Source: an uncultured Eubacteriales bacterium (GTDB taxonomy: Bacteria; Bacillota_A; Clostridia; Oscillospirales; Oscillospiraceae). From it: DNA of 20,351 nucleotides. Positions 1 through 6,891 of this stretch are shown here, in pieces (within the stretch, counting starts at the first letter, position 1; each line of letters opens with the position of its first letter). The position numbers were made by a program, and so were the translations under genes. The notes beneath the pieces are model-generated. The model worked only from the letters and a program-made list of their open reading frames with translations, did no database searches and had not been told where the DNA came from. The DNA lies in assembly GCA_949739085.1 (NCBI GenBank), contig CATIYU010000149.1, positions 1 through 20,351 of the forward strand. The letters are read 5' to 3'.

Positions 1-411
1 CGGGCGGAGGCGCTGCTGCTGCTGACGACCTTCGGGGGGCTGCTCCTGGGGTTTACGTGGATGGGGGTGGACTTCGCCCTGCTGGCGGCGGTGTTCACGG
101 CCCTGGTGGACGCCCTGGCGGTGCTGGGGACGGGGACGGTGCTGGGACCCTGGGCGGCGGGGTGCTTTCTGCTGGGGGACACACAGCGGGGGCTGGCCCT
201 GCTGGCGATCTACGGGGCGGCGTTTCTGGCCCACACGCTGTTGGAACCCCGCCTGCTGGCGGGGCAGGGGGGACTGCCGCCCATCACCGCCCTGCTGGCG
301 ATGTATGTGGGCTTTCATTTTATGGGCGTGGGGGGAATGGTGCTGCTGCCCGTTGTCTTATTGCTGGTCAAGCAGCTGCAGGACGCGGGGGTGGTGCGTA
401 TCTGGCGGTAG
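1..411 (+). CDS. AI-2E/YtvI-type membrane permease, C-terminal fragment
   Basis: The frame is open from the window edge, so only the last 136 residues are present. They are almost wholly hydrophobic, in several membrane-spanning stretches, and include the segment LEPRLLAGQGGLPPITALL, typical of the C-terminal core of AI-2E transporter/PerM family proteins. In spore-forming Firmicutes the closest members are the sporulation membrane proteins called YtvI; that subgroup assignment is an inference from the short fragment. The protein would lie in the cytoplasmic membrane. The gene ends at a TAG just before a strong hairpin terminator and is transcribed toward the IclR gene, so it belongs to a separate unit to the left. 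Family call is fairly secure; a sporulation role is tentative. Confidence 0.7.
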   Translation, partial: RAEALLLLTTFGGLLLGFTWMGVDFALLAAVFTALVDALAVLGTGTVLGPWAAGCFLLGDTQRGLALLAIYGAAFLAHTLLEPRLLAGQGGLPPITALLAMYVGFHFMGVGGMVLLPVVLLLVKQLQDAGVVRIWR

Positions 412-420
412 GAAAACAGA

Positions 421-454
421 CCGTGGGACTGACGGATTTCCGTCAGTCCCACGG
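421..454. terminator. Bidirectional intrinsic terminator
   Basis: A perfect 15-bp inverted repeat (CCGTGGGACTGACGG, ATTT loop, exact complement) lies between two convergent genes. It is followed by TTTGTT on the plus strand and by TCTGTTTT on the minus strand, so it can end both the permease transcript and the IclR transcript. Confidence 0.9.
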
Positions 455-466
455 TTTGTTATGCGG

Positions 467-1288
467 TTATTTTGGGTTCTTTGAGGTTGGAGACGCATAG
501 CCAAGACGGCTGGAGATCGCTCTCGCCGCGTCAAACAGAGCCGGAAGGCCCTCCACCTCTATTCTGTCCAGCGTCAGTACGGAGGTGGGGCCGAAAATGC
601 TGAGGGCGGCGATAATATCCCCCGTATAGCTGTGCAGAGGGACAGAGACACAGCGCAGGCCGCTTTCGCACTCCTCCTCGTCGATGCTGTACCCCCTGGC
701 CCGAACCTGAGCGAGTTCTTCAAAGAGCCTGTCTGCGGAGGTGATGGTTTGTTCTGTCAGTTTGGTGAGCCCTTTGGTATCAATATATTTTTCGACCTTT
801 ACATTATTGTAGCTGGCCAGAAGGATTTTTCCGGAGCCTGTGGTGTGCAGAGGAGCGCTTCTTCCGATGCGGTGCAGAGTCTGGGTCAGAGCGCTGGGGA
901 CATCCACACAGTCGAGATACATGCACTCAAAATTGTGGTCAACCACCAGACAGCTGCCCAGCTCCATTTCCGCCGAAAGCCGGTTGATAAATGGTCCCGC
1001 GATACCGCGCAAGCTGGAGTAGGAGTTAAGCCCCTGACCCAGTCCGCAGATTTTCCAGGTCAGTGCGTAGCGCAGAGTATCCTCCTCCTGATAGACGTAG
1101 TTGGTATGAACCAGCGCGTTCAGATAGCGCAGCACGGTGGGCTGCGTCATGTTTACCTGCTTTGACAGCTCCTGAAGCCGGATCGGCAGGCGGTTATTTG
1201 CGATACACTCCAAAATTTGAAGCAATTTGTCCGAAGATTGGCTGGATGCTTTTTCGATAACCGTATCAGATCTGCTATGTACTGTCAT
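467..1288 (-). CDS. IclR-family transcriptional regulator
   Basis: The 273-residue product has the two-domain IclR layout. An N-terminal winged helix-turn-helix (about residues 20-80, recognition region around MTQPTVLRYLNAL) is followed by an effector-binding domain (about 90-265) with the family signatures HTTGSGKILLAS and SGLRCVSVPLHS. The start at 1288 is chosen because CAGGAGGAGG lies seven bases upstream. A frame extending to 1474 would run into the promoter at 1446-1474 and has no matching N-terminal domain. IclR proteins usually bind as dimers or tetramers to palindromes near their own and a divergent promoter, answering small carboxylic or aromatic metabolites. Here the gene diverges from the peptide and semialdehyde operon, so it is the likely controller of that operon. 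Whether it activates or represses cannot be read from sequence. Confidence 0.9.
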   Translation of the reverse strand: MTVHSRSDTVIEKASSQSSDKLLQILECIANNRLPIRLQELSKQVNMTQPTVLRYLNALVHTNYVYQEEDTLRYALTWKICGLGQGLNSYSSLRGIAGPFINRLSAEMELGSCLVVDHNFECMYLDCVDVPSALTQTLHRIGRSAPLHTTGSGKILLASYNNVKVEKYIDTKGLTKLTEQTITSADRLFEELAQVRARGYSIDEEECESGLRCVSVPLHSYTGDIIAALSIFGPTSVLTLDRIEVEGLPALFDAARAISSRLGYASPTSKNPK

Positions 1289-1445
1289 AGAATCCTCCTC
1301 CTGCGTTTTATGGACTTGTTTTGTATACTGGCGAAGCCTTGTGTGCCGGCGGGCCGAAGTATTTCCAGAATAAGTACAGTATACCACAAAATGTATTTGA
1401 ATGGAACGCCTTACCGGTTTTGTGTGGAGGACGGTCATACATCCT

Positions 1446-1474
1446 ATTATATGGAATATGGAGCTCCCTGTCAA
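1446..1474 (-). promoter_or_regulatory. Promoter of the IclR gene (sigma-A type)
   Basis: On the minus strand TTGACA (1474-1469) and TATAAT (1451-1446) are separated by exactly 17 bases, which is full consensus. The transcript would begin near 1440 and carry a leader of about 150 bases before the ATG at 1288. Confidence 0.85.
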
Positions 1475-1500
1475 GAGAAGTTTTGAAAAACATAAATTTA

Positions 1501-1640
1501 TTTTGAATAATAGAATATATTATTTTTTTAGAAATAAAATTTTATATTTAGAAAAAATATGTTGACATGATATGAACAATATGGTAATATGATCTACATA
1601 AAAATTGAATTATTTAAAAATGAATTAAATTTTGAATAAT
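1501..1640. promoter_or_regulatory. AT-rich divergent control region with candidate operator repeats
   Basis: This part of the 378-bp gap between the divergent genes is very AT-rich against GC-rich neighbours. The 11-base word TTTTGAATAAT occurs at 1501-1511 and again at 1630-1640, on either side of the operon promoter. TGAATTA occurs at 1606 and 1621, with TGAATAA at 1633, just downstream of the predicted start of transcription. A 12-bp palindrome ATAAAATTTTAT lies at 1534-1545, upstream of the -35 box. These are plausible IclR binding sites, but AT-rich DNA produces such repeats by chance, so the operator role is inferred. Confidence 0.45.
1562..1590 (+). promoter_or_regulatory. Main promoter of the peptide-catabolism operon
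   Basis: TTGACA (1562-1567) and TAATAT (1585-1590) are 17 bases apart, a near-perfect vegetative promoter. Transcription would start about 1597, giving a leader of about 70 AT-rich bases before the dehydrogenase gene. No other convincing promoter was seen before 18954. Confidence 0.85.
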
Positions 1641-1666
1641 GAAATGATAGGGGGCGGATATGAGAA

Positions 1667-3184
1667 ATGATAAAACGGATGAAATACTTTGCGGGGGGCC
1701 AATGGCTGGAGACAGCTTCAAACCGCTATACACCCGTTTACAACCCCAGCACAGGTGAAATACAGGCGGAGATCCCCAGCTGTACGCCGGAAGAGGTCAA
1801 TTATGCGGTAGCATGTGCGGAAAAAGCCTTTCCCGCCTGGAGAGATACCCCGGTAATGAAGCGGACACAGATTTTGTATCGCTTCCGAGAGCTGCTGGTG
1901 GAGCATTTTGATGAGCTGACGGAGATCTGTGCGCGGGAGCATGGAAAAACCTGGTCCGAGTCGGCGGGGGATATCGCCAAGATAAAAGAGCCGGTGGAGC
2001 TGGCTGTGGGGACACCCTCTCTGATGATGGGGGAGAGCCTGCGGGATACCTCTAAGGGGTATGACACCACCAGTTACCGGGAACCCCTCGGTGTTTTCGC
2101 CGGGATTGCGCCGTTCAATTTCCCTGGCATGATTCCCATGGGGTGGATGACCCCGCTGTGCATTGCCGCCGGCAATACGATTGTTTTGAAAGCCGCCTCC
2201 AAGACACCTCTGACCTCCCTGCGCTGTGCGGAGCTGTGGCAGGAGGCCGGTCTTCCGGATGGGGTGCTGAATATTGTCACATGTACGCGGAGAGAGTCGC
2301 AGATTTTTCTGACGCATCCCGATATCAAGGGGATCTGCTTTGTCGGGACAACCGGTGTGGGCCGGGAGATCTACGGAATTGCCGCCGCTCACGGCAAGCG
2401 GGTACAGGCACAGACGGAGGCGAAAAATCACGCGCTGGTTCTGGAGGACGCCAATCTGGAGCGCGCGGCTAGGGGAATTATCAACTCGGCCTTTGGCTGT
2501 GCTGGGGAGCGGTGCATGGCACTGCCCGTGGTGGTGGCCCAGGAGAGTATTGCGGACAGGCTGGTGGAGCGGGTCCGCCAGCTTGCCAAAGAGCTGAGGA
2601 TTGGCCCCGCTTATGACAAGACCTCCGATTTGGGACCGGTTGTGGATGCTGCCCACAGAGAGAAGGTGGTGCGCTGGATCGAACGCGGTCTGGAGGAGGG
2701 GGCGCAGCTGGTCCTGGATGGAAGAGGCGCTGTGGTGCCCGGCTATGAAAACGGCTTCTATCTGGGGCCGACTATTCTGGATCACGTCACAGAGGAGATG
2801 TCTGTAGGCCGGGAGGAGATTTTTGGTCCGGTGCTGTGCTTCAAGCGGTGCAGGGACTTTGAGGAGGGCCTGGCCATTATGAACGCCAGCCCCTTTGCAA
2901 ACGGCTCCGTGATCTATACAGAGAGCGGCTTCTACAGCCGGGAGTTTGCCCGCCGCACCCACGGCGGCATGGTCGGTGTCAATGTGGGGATTCCGGTGCC
3001 GGCGGGGATTTTTTCCTTCAGCGGCCATAAAGACTCCTTCTTTGGCGATCTGCACGTGCTGGGAAAGGACGGCATTCGATTCTTTACAGAGACAAAAGCG
3101 GTTACAACCCACTGGTTTGATCCCCAAAAGGACCCCGGGACCAAGGTTGACACCTGGGAGGGCTCGGTGGGAGGAAGTGTGTAA
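1667..3184 (+). CDS. mmsA: CoA-acylating (methyl)malonate-semialdehyde dehydrogenase, MmsA/IolA type
   Basis: The 505-residue protein has the full aldehyde dehydrogenase fold and the marks of the MmsA/IolA branch: GIAPFNFPGMIP with the catalytic Asn151, the NAD-site segment FVGTTGVGREIY, KNHALVLEDAN in place of the ELGGK motif of hydrolytic dehydrogenases, and AGERCMALP with nucleophile Cys283. Known members turn malonate or methylmalonate semialdehyde, NAD and CoA into acetyl-CoA or propionyl-CoA plus CO2; the missing general-base Glu fits CoA rather than water as acceptor. The start follows AGGGGG by about 12 bases; Met5 is an alternative. It is first in the operon, directly behind the strong promoter, suggesting semialdehyde removal is central to the pathway. 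No inositol genes are present, so an IolA role is unlikely. The exact semialdehyde is unknown. Confidence 0.88.
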   Translation: MIKRMKYFAGGQWLETASNRYTPVYNPSTGEIQAEIPSCTPEEVNYAVACAEKAFPAWRDTPVMKRTQILYRFRELLVEHFDELTEICAREHGKTWSESAGDIAKIKEPVELAVGTPSLMMGESLRDTSKGYDTTSYREPLGVFAGIAPFNFPGMIPMGWMTPLCIAAGNTIVLKAASKTPLTSLRCAELWQEAGLPDGVLNIVTCTRRESQIFLTHPDIKGICFVGTTGVGREIYGIAAAHGKRVQAQTEAKNHALVLEDANLERAARGIINSAFGCAGERCMALPVVVAQESIADRLVERVRQLAKELRIGPAYDKTSDLGPVVDAAHREKVVRWIERGLEEGAQLVLDGRGAVVPGYENGFYLGPTILDHVTEEMSVGREEIFGPVLCFKRCRDFEEGLAIMNASPFANGSVIYTESGFYSREFARRTHGGMVGVNVGIPVPAGIFSFSGHKDSFFGDLHVLGKDGIRFFTETKAVTTHWFDPQKDPGTKVDTWEGSVGGSV

Positions 3185-3215
3185 CGGCTGCGTGGCGATA
3201 CGTGCCGTATAGCCG
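3185..3215 (+). promoter_or_regulatory. Possible intercistronic RNA stem-loop
   Basis: Immediately after the dehydrogenase stop codon, CGGCT (3185-3189) and ATACG (3198-3202) can pair with the continuous right arm CGTATAGCCG (3206-3215), leaving an eight-base bulge and a TGC loop. There is no U-run, so it is not a normal terminator; it could be an RNA processing or stability element. Support is by eye only. Confidence 0.3.
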
Positions 3216-3246
3216 TATACATATATATTAAAGGAGGAAAAGGACC

Positions 3247-3615
3247 ATGGCCGAGGTAATTTATCACGAGGGTTCACAGCGATGCAGCCGGTTGAGCGAG
3301 TGCAGCGGGATACTGTGGTTTGAGCCGCATATTGCGGCGGCGGCCAGCAGCAGGGAAATGTCCATGAAGGAGCAGGCTGCCGCGCTGCTCCGGCGGTACG
3401 AGGAGCTTCTGGCGCAGTATGGCTCGGACAAGCACCATATCATCTATGTAACCTGTGTCATCCGCGACGCCGCCGATATCGACGAACTGAACGAAGCATG
3501 GGACGCCTGGGTGGATCCTGGATTTCAGCCGCCCCGCTCTGTCATTGTGGGGACAACGATTGCGGAGTGCTATAAGCTGTATATGACGGTGGTTGCCGCC
3601 AAGACAGACCGGTAG
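3247..3615 (+). CDS. Rid/YjgF/UK114-family protein, YoaB-like
   Basis: This 122-residue cytoplasmic protein matches the Rid family over its whole length. LNEAWDAWVDPGFQPPRSVIV corresponds to the family core that carries the catalytic arginine (Arg97), and the pattern is closest to the YoaB-like branch as I recall it. Family members form trimers; RidA hydrolyses reactive enamines and imines released by PLP enzymes. The Glu that normally follows 15 residues after the Arg (within VEI in most members) is a Tyr here (Tyr112 in KLYMTVVAA), so classical imine-hydrolase activity is uncertain. AGGAGG nine bases upstream fixes the start. It sits between the semialdehyde dehydrogenase and PepT, and its likely partner is the PLP enzyme encoded further down. 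Family secure, activity open. Confidence 0.85.
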   Translation: MAEVIYHEGSQRCSRLSECSGILWFEPHIAAAASSREMSMKEQAAALLRRYEELLAQYGSDKHHIIYVTCVIRDAADIDELNEAWDAWVDPGFQPPRSVIVGTTIAECYKLYMTVVAAKTDR

Positions 3616-3637
3616 GGGTCGGAAAGGAAGGCGCGGC

Positions 3638-4879
3638 ATGCAGGATGTGCTGAAGCGATTTTTAAAATACGTCACTTTTGAAACGACTTCTGACAGCAAG
3701 AGCCATACCTTCCCCAGCACAGAAGGCCAGCGGACGTTTGCGGCATTCCTGGCGGAAGAGATGCGGGCAATGGGGATTGCTGACGCGCGGGTTGACGAAA
3801 ACGGCTATGTTTACGGAACGGTCCCCGCCAGCGCGGGAGTGGAAGGGCCTGTGCTCGCCTTTGTCTCCCACCTGGACACCTCCCCAGCCGCCTCCGGCCG
3901 CAGCGTGAAGCCCCGTCTGATTGAGAAGTATGACGGCGGAGATATCCTGCTCCATGAGGACAAACAGATATACATGCGGACGGCTCAGTACCCGGAGCTG
4001 ACACAGTACCAGGGGGAGACGCTGGTGGTTACGGACGGAACGACGCTCCTTGGTGCGGACGATAAGGCGGGGATTGCGGAAATCATGACAATGGCCGAGC
4101 GTCTGCTGCGGGACCCGGCACTGGAGCACGGAAAGCTGGAAATTGTCTTTATGCCCGATGAGGAGATTGGGCGCAGTACAAAGAAATTCCAGGCGGGCTC
4201 ACTCAGCGCCGACTATGGATACACGGTTGACGGCGGCTATTTGGGAAAAATTCAGTATGAGAATTTTAACGGCGCCGCCGCGACGGTGACGGTTCACGGA
4301 GTAAAAGCACACACCGGCTCCGCGAAGGGGAAGATGATCAACTCCCAAACCGTGGCGATGGCATATCACCAGATGCTCCCGGCGAACCAGACGCCGGAGT
4401 CCACGGCGGGATATGAGGGCTTTTTCTACCTGGACAGCATCCAGGGCTCCCTTGGCGAGACGGTCATGAAATATCTTATTCGGGAGCACGACGATGGACG
4501 GTTCGAGCACATGAAGGAGCAGCTGCGGATGATTGCCGCGCATATCAATGGAATGTACCAGCGAGACCTGGTGGAGGTCTCCATAGAGGACAGCTACTTC
4601 AATATGCGCCGGAAGGTGGAGCCCCATATGCATCTGATAGAGGCCGCGAAGCAGGCGATGCTGGATGTCGGCGCAGTGCCGCAGGTGCTGCCCATCCGGG
4701 GATGTACAGACGGTGTGCAGCTGGCGTTTATGGGACTGCCCTGTCCCAACCTGCCTACAGGCGGGCACAATTCTCACTCTGAATATGAGTTTATTTCCGT
4801 TCAGTCCATGGAGAAGATGACGGATGCGCTGATCAGCATTGTGCGGCAGTATGCGAGGGGGGATGTTCTGCATGGGTAA
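3638..4879 (+). CDS. pepT: Peptidase T (tripeptide aminopeptidase, M20B)
   Basis: The product has 413 residues, close to the roughly 408 of enterobacterial PepT, and carries the complete two-zinc M20 active site: SHLDTSP (His78, Asp80), LGADDKAG (Asp141), PDEEIGRS (Glu175, Glu176), TVDGG (Asp198) and a C-terminal HNSHSEYEF. The dimerisation-domain segment KAHTGSAKGKM is also present. PepT removes the N-terminal residue from tripeptides in the cytoplasm, and no signal peptide is seen. The start at 3638 follows AAAGGAAGG; an upstream ATG at 3593 lies inside the Rid gene and adds a basic stretch foreign to the family. The last bases overlap the next gene by eight, so the two are probably translationally coupled. 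It would finish peptides brought in by the Dpp system. Confidence 0.93.
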   Translation: MQDVLKRFLKYVTFETTSDSKSHTFPSTEGQRTFAAFLAEEMRAMGIADARVDENGYVYGTVPASAGVEGPVLAFVSHLDTSPAASGRSVKPRLIEKYDGGDILLHEDKQIYMRTAQYPELTQYQGETLVVTDGTTLLGADDKAGIAEIMTMAERLLRDPALEHGKLEIVFMPDEEIGRSTKKFQAGSLSADYGYTVDGGYLGKIQYENFNGAAATVTVHGVKAHTGSAKGKMINSQTVAMAYHQMLPANQTPESTAGYEGFFYLDSIQGSLGETVMKYLIREHDDGRFEHMKEQLRMIAAHINGMYQRDLVEVSIEDSYFNMRRKVEPHMHLIEAAKQAMLDVGAVPQVLPIRGCTDGVQLAFMGLPCPNLPTGGHNSHSEYEFISVQSMEKMTDALISIVRQYARGDVLHG

Positions 4880-6857
4880 ACTGGGACCGGAGGATATCAC
4901 CCGCTACCAATTTTTGTCCGGACTGCGGATGTCCCCCAGCGGAAAGCGGGGTGTACTGCTTGTTTCCCGGGCGAATTTGGAGAGCAACGCCTATGATCAC
5001 ACACTGTGGCGGCTGGATACCGCCAGCGAGGTGCTGGAGCCGCTGGCCGCCGCTCCCGGGCTGAATGCCTTCTGCTTTTTAGACGATGATACCATCCTCT
5101 TCACAGCCTCCGGCACAGAGGAGGACCAGGCGCGGGTGAAGCGGGGAGAGTTGCTGACAGTGGTGTACGCTGTTCCCGCCGCCGGAGGATCCCCGGAGAT
5201 TTTTTGCCGGATTCCCCTGAGAAACGCGGCTGTTGAGGCATTGACCGGCGGGCGGCTTCTGGTGAGCGCCTTCTATGACAACCGGAGGCCCGATCTGGAG
5301 GCCATGCCGGAGGAGAAACGGGGGGATGCCCTAGCGGAGTACGCGCTGGAGAGCGAGTGGGAGGTATGTACGGAGACGCCCTTCCGCCGGGATTCCCGGG
5401 GAATGGTGGACGGGAAACGTACCCGCCTTTTTACATACGACATCGCGAGTGGGGAGCTGAAGCCCCTTACGGATCCCTGGTTTGATACGCTGGTCTATCG
5501 GGTTGACCAGGAGGGAAAAAGGGCCGTCATTGCAGGTGAGCGGTTTCAGGGGCGCATGGCGCGGATGAAGGGCGTATATCTCTACGACGCGAAGCAGGAG
5601 ACAATGCGGGAGCTTCTGCCGGATAAGGGTTATCAGGTTTCCGGCGTAGAATTTGTGGACGGGGATATTCTTGCCAGCGCTATCCCCTGGGACGGCTTCG
5701 GCCGCTTCCCCAATCACGATCTGTACCTGCTGGACCCGCGTACCGGCGCCGCCTCCGCTGTCTGCCGGCACATGGCGGAGGACAATGGATTCAAGGGCGT
5801 CAGCGATTGCAGAATGCGGGGCGGCAGCACCATGTGTGCCAGCGGCGGCAGACTCTACTACATCACGACCTATGACAACAATGCCGGCATCAATGTCTGG
5901 GAGAAAGGGAAGGAGCCGTTCCACGCGACGCCCAGGGACTTTATCGCGGAATTTATCGGTGTGGGCGGCGGCAAGCTGTTCGCGTCCGGATTTGCCGGGG
6001 GACGCCCCCAGGAGCTGTACGTGGTGGAGGAGGGCTGTGTCCGCCGGATCAGCTCTTTTAATGAGGAGATTTACAGCGTCCACACCCCGGTCCGGCCGGA
6101 GCTGACCAGCTTTGTCAATAAGGACGGCGTGCGCATTGACGGCTTTATTCTCTACCCCGCCGGCTTCCAAAAGGGGAAGAAATATCCGGCGGTTCTGGAG
6201 ATCCATGGCGGCCCGCGGGCGGCTTATACAGAGGCGTATATCCACGAGATGCAGATGCTCTCCGCCAACGGCTACTTTGTGTTTTTCTGCAATCCGAGGG
6301 GTTCCGCAGCCCGCGGGGAGGCGTTTTCTGCCCCGCTGCCGAAGGAGGGAACCCTGGATTACGAGGATATCATGGCGTTTACAGACCATGTTCTGGCCAG
6401 ATGCCCGGAGATCGACGCCCAGCGGCTGGGTGTCACCGGCGGCAGCTTCGGCGGATTCATGACAAATTGGATCATCGGTCATACCGGCCGCTTCCAAGCC
6501 GCCGCCTCCTGCCGCTCCATCTCCAATAAACTCAGTCTGTACGGGGTGTCCGACGAGAGCAGCTGGGGAAGCAGGCGCTCCCCATGGGACCACCTGGAGG
6601 AGGCATGGGACGGCTCCCCGCTGAAGTATTACCGCAATGTCAAAACGCCCACGATATTTTTGCAGAGCGACGAGGATTTTCGCTGCCCCCTGTGTGAGGC
6701 GGTCCAAATGTACACCGCGCTGCAGATAATAGGCGTGGACACCAGGCTGTGTATTTTCCACGGGGACAGCCATGAGCTCTCCAGAAGCGGCCACCCCCGG
6801 AACCGGGTGCGGCGGCTGCGGGAAATCATGGCCTGGATGGACAAGTATTTGAAATAA
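4872..6857 (+). CDS. S9 family serine peptidase (acylaminoacyl-peptidase-like), copy 1
   Basis: A 661-residue cytoplasmic protein, with an N-terminal propeller-like region (about residues 1-390) and a C-terminal alpha/beta-hydrolase domain. The catalytic triad is visible: Ser525 in GGSFGGF, Asp602 in SDEDFRCP, and His634 in GDSHELSR. HGGPRAAY supplies the usual oxyanion region. The final GHPRNR motif is typical of S9C acylaminoacyl peptidases and dipeptidyl peptidases. Such enzymes release N-terminal acylated residues or dipeptides from short peptides. The start at 4872 follows GAGGGGGG and overlaps pepT by eight bases; the second copy begins with the same pattern (LxPEDxTxYQFLSxLRxSP), which supports both starts. 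It forms a tandem pair with the next gene, and the two are clearly related along their whole length. Confidence 0.9.
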   Translation: MGKLGPEDITRYQFLSGLRMSPSGKRGVLLVSRANLESNAYDHTLWRLDTASEVLEPLAAAPGLNAFCFLDDDTILFTASGTEEDQARVKRGELLTVVYAVPAAGGSPEIFCRIPLRNAAVEALTGGRLLVSAFYDNRRPDLEAMPEEKRGDALAEYALESEWEVCTETPFRRDSRGMVDGKRTRLFTYDIASGELKPLTDPWFDTLVYRVDQEGKRAVIAGERFQGRMARMKGVYLYDAKQETMRELLPDKGYQVSGVEFVDGDILASAIPWDGFGRFPNHDLYLLDPRTGAASAVCRHMAEDNGFKGVSDCRMRGGSTMCASGGRLYYITTYDNNAGINVWEKGKEPFHATPRDFIAEFIGVGGGKLFASGFAGGRPQELYVVEEGCVRRISSFNEEIYSVHTPVRPELTSFVNKDGVRIDGFILYPAGFQKGKKYPAVLEIHGGPRAAYTEAYIHEMQMLSANGYFVFFCNPRGSAARGEAFSAPLPKEGTLDYEDIMAFTDHVLARCPEIDAQRLGVTGGSFGGFMTNWIIGHTGRFQAAASCRSISNKLSLYGVSDESSWGSRRSPWDHLEEAWDGSPLKYYRNVKTPTIFLQSDEDFRCPLCEAVQMYTALQIIGVDTRLCIFHGDSHELSRSGHPRNRVRRLREIMAWMDKYLK

Positions 6858-6891
6858 AATGGGGCAGTCGGCCTCAGGGAGGTGTATCCGT

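Noticed and set aside
1289..1474. N-terminal extension of the IclR protein to an ATG at 1474
   Set aside because: It would lie over the TTGACA/TATAAT promoter, has no ribosome site, and the AGGAGGAGG before 1288 fits the family N-terminus.
1660..1666. ATG at 1660 with better spacing from GGGGGCGG than the dehydrogenase ATG at 1667
   Set aside because: It opens a different frame without a recognisable protein; the dehydrogenase frame is the one with family motifs. A very short coupling peptide cannot be ruled out but has no support.
1667..3184. Inositol-pathway iolA
   Set aside because: The family fits, but no other inositol catabolism gene is present in the window.
1718..3277. Long open frame on the minus strand (about 519 codons) over the dehydrogenase
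   Set aside because: It is a mirror of a real gene in GC-rich DNA; its translation is low-complexity with no family motifs, and the plus strand encodes a clear MmsA.
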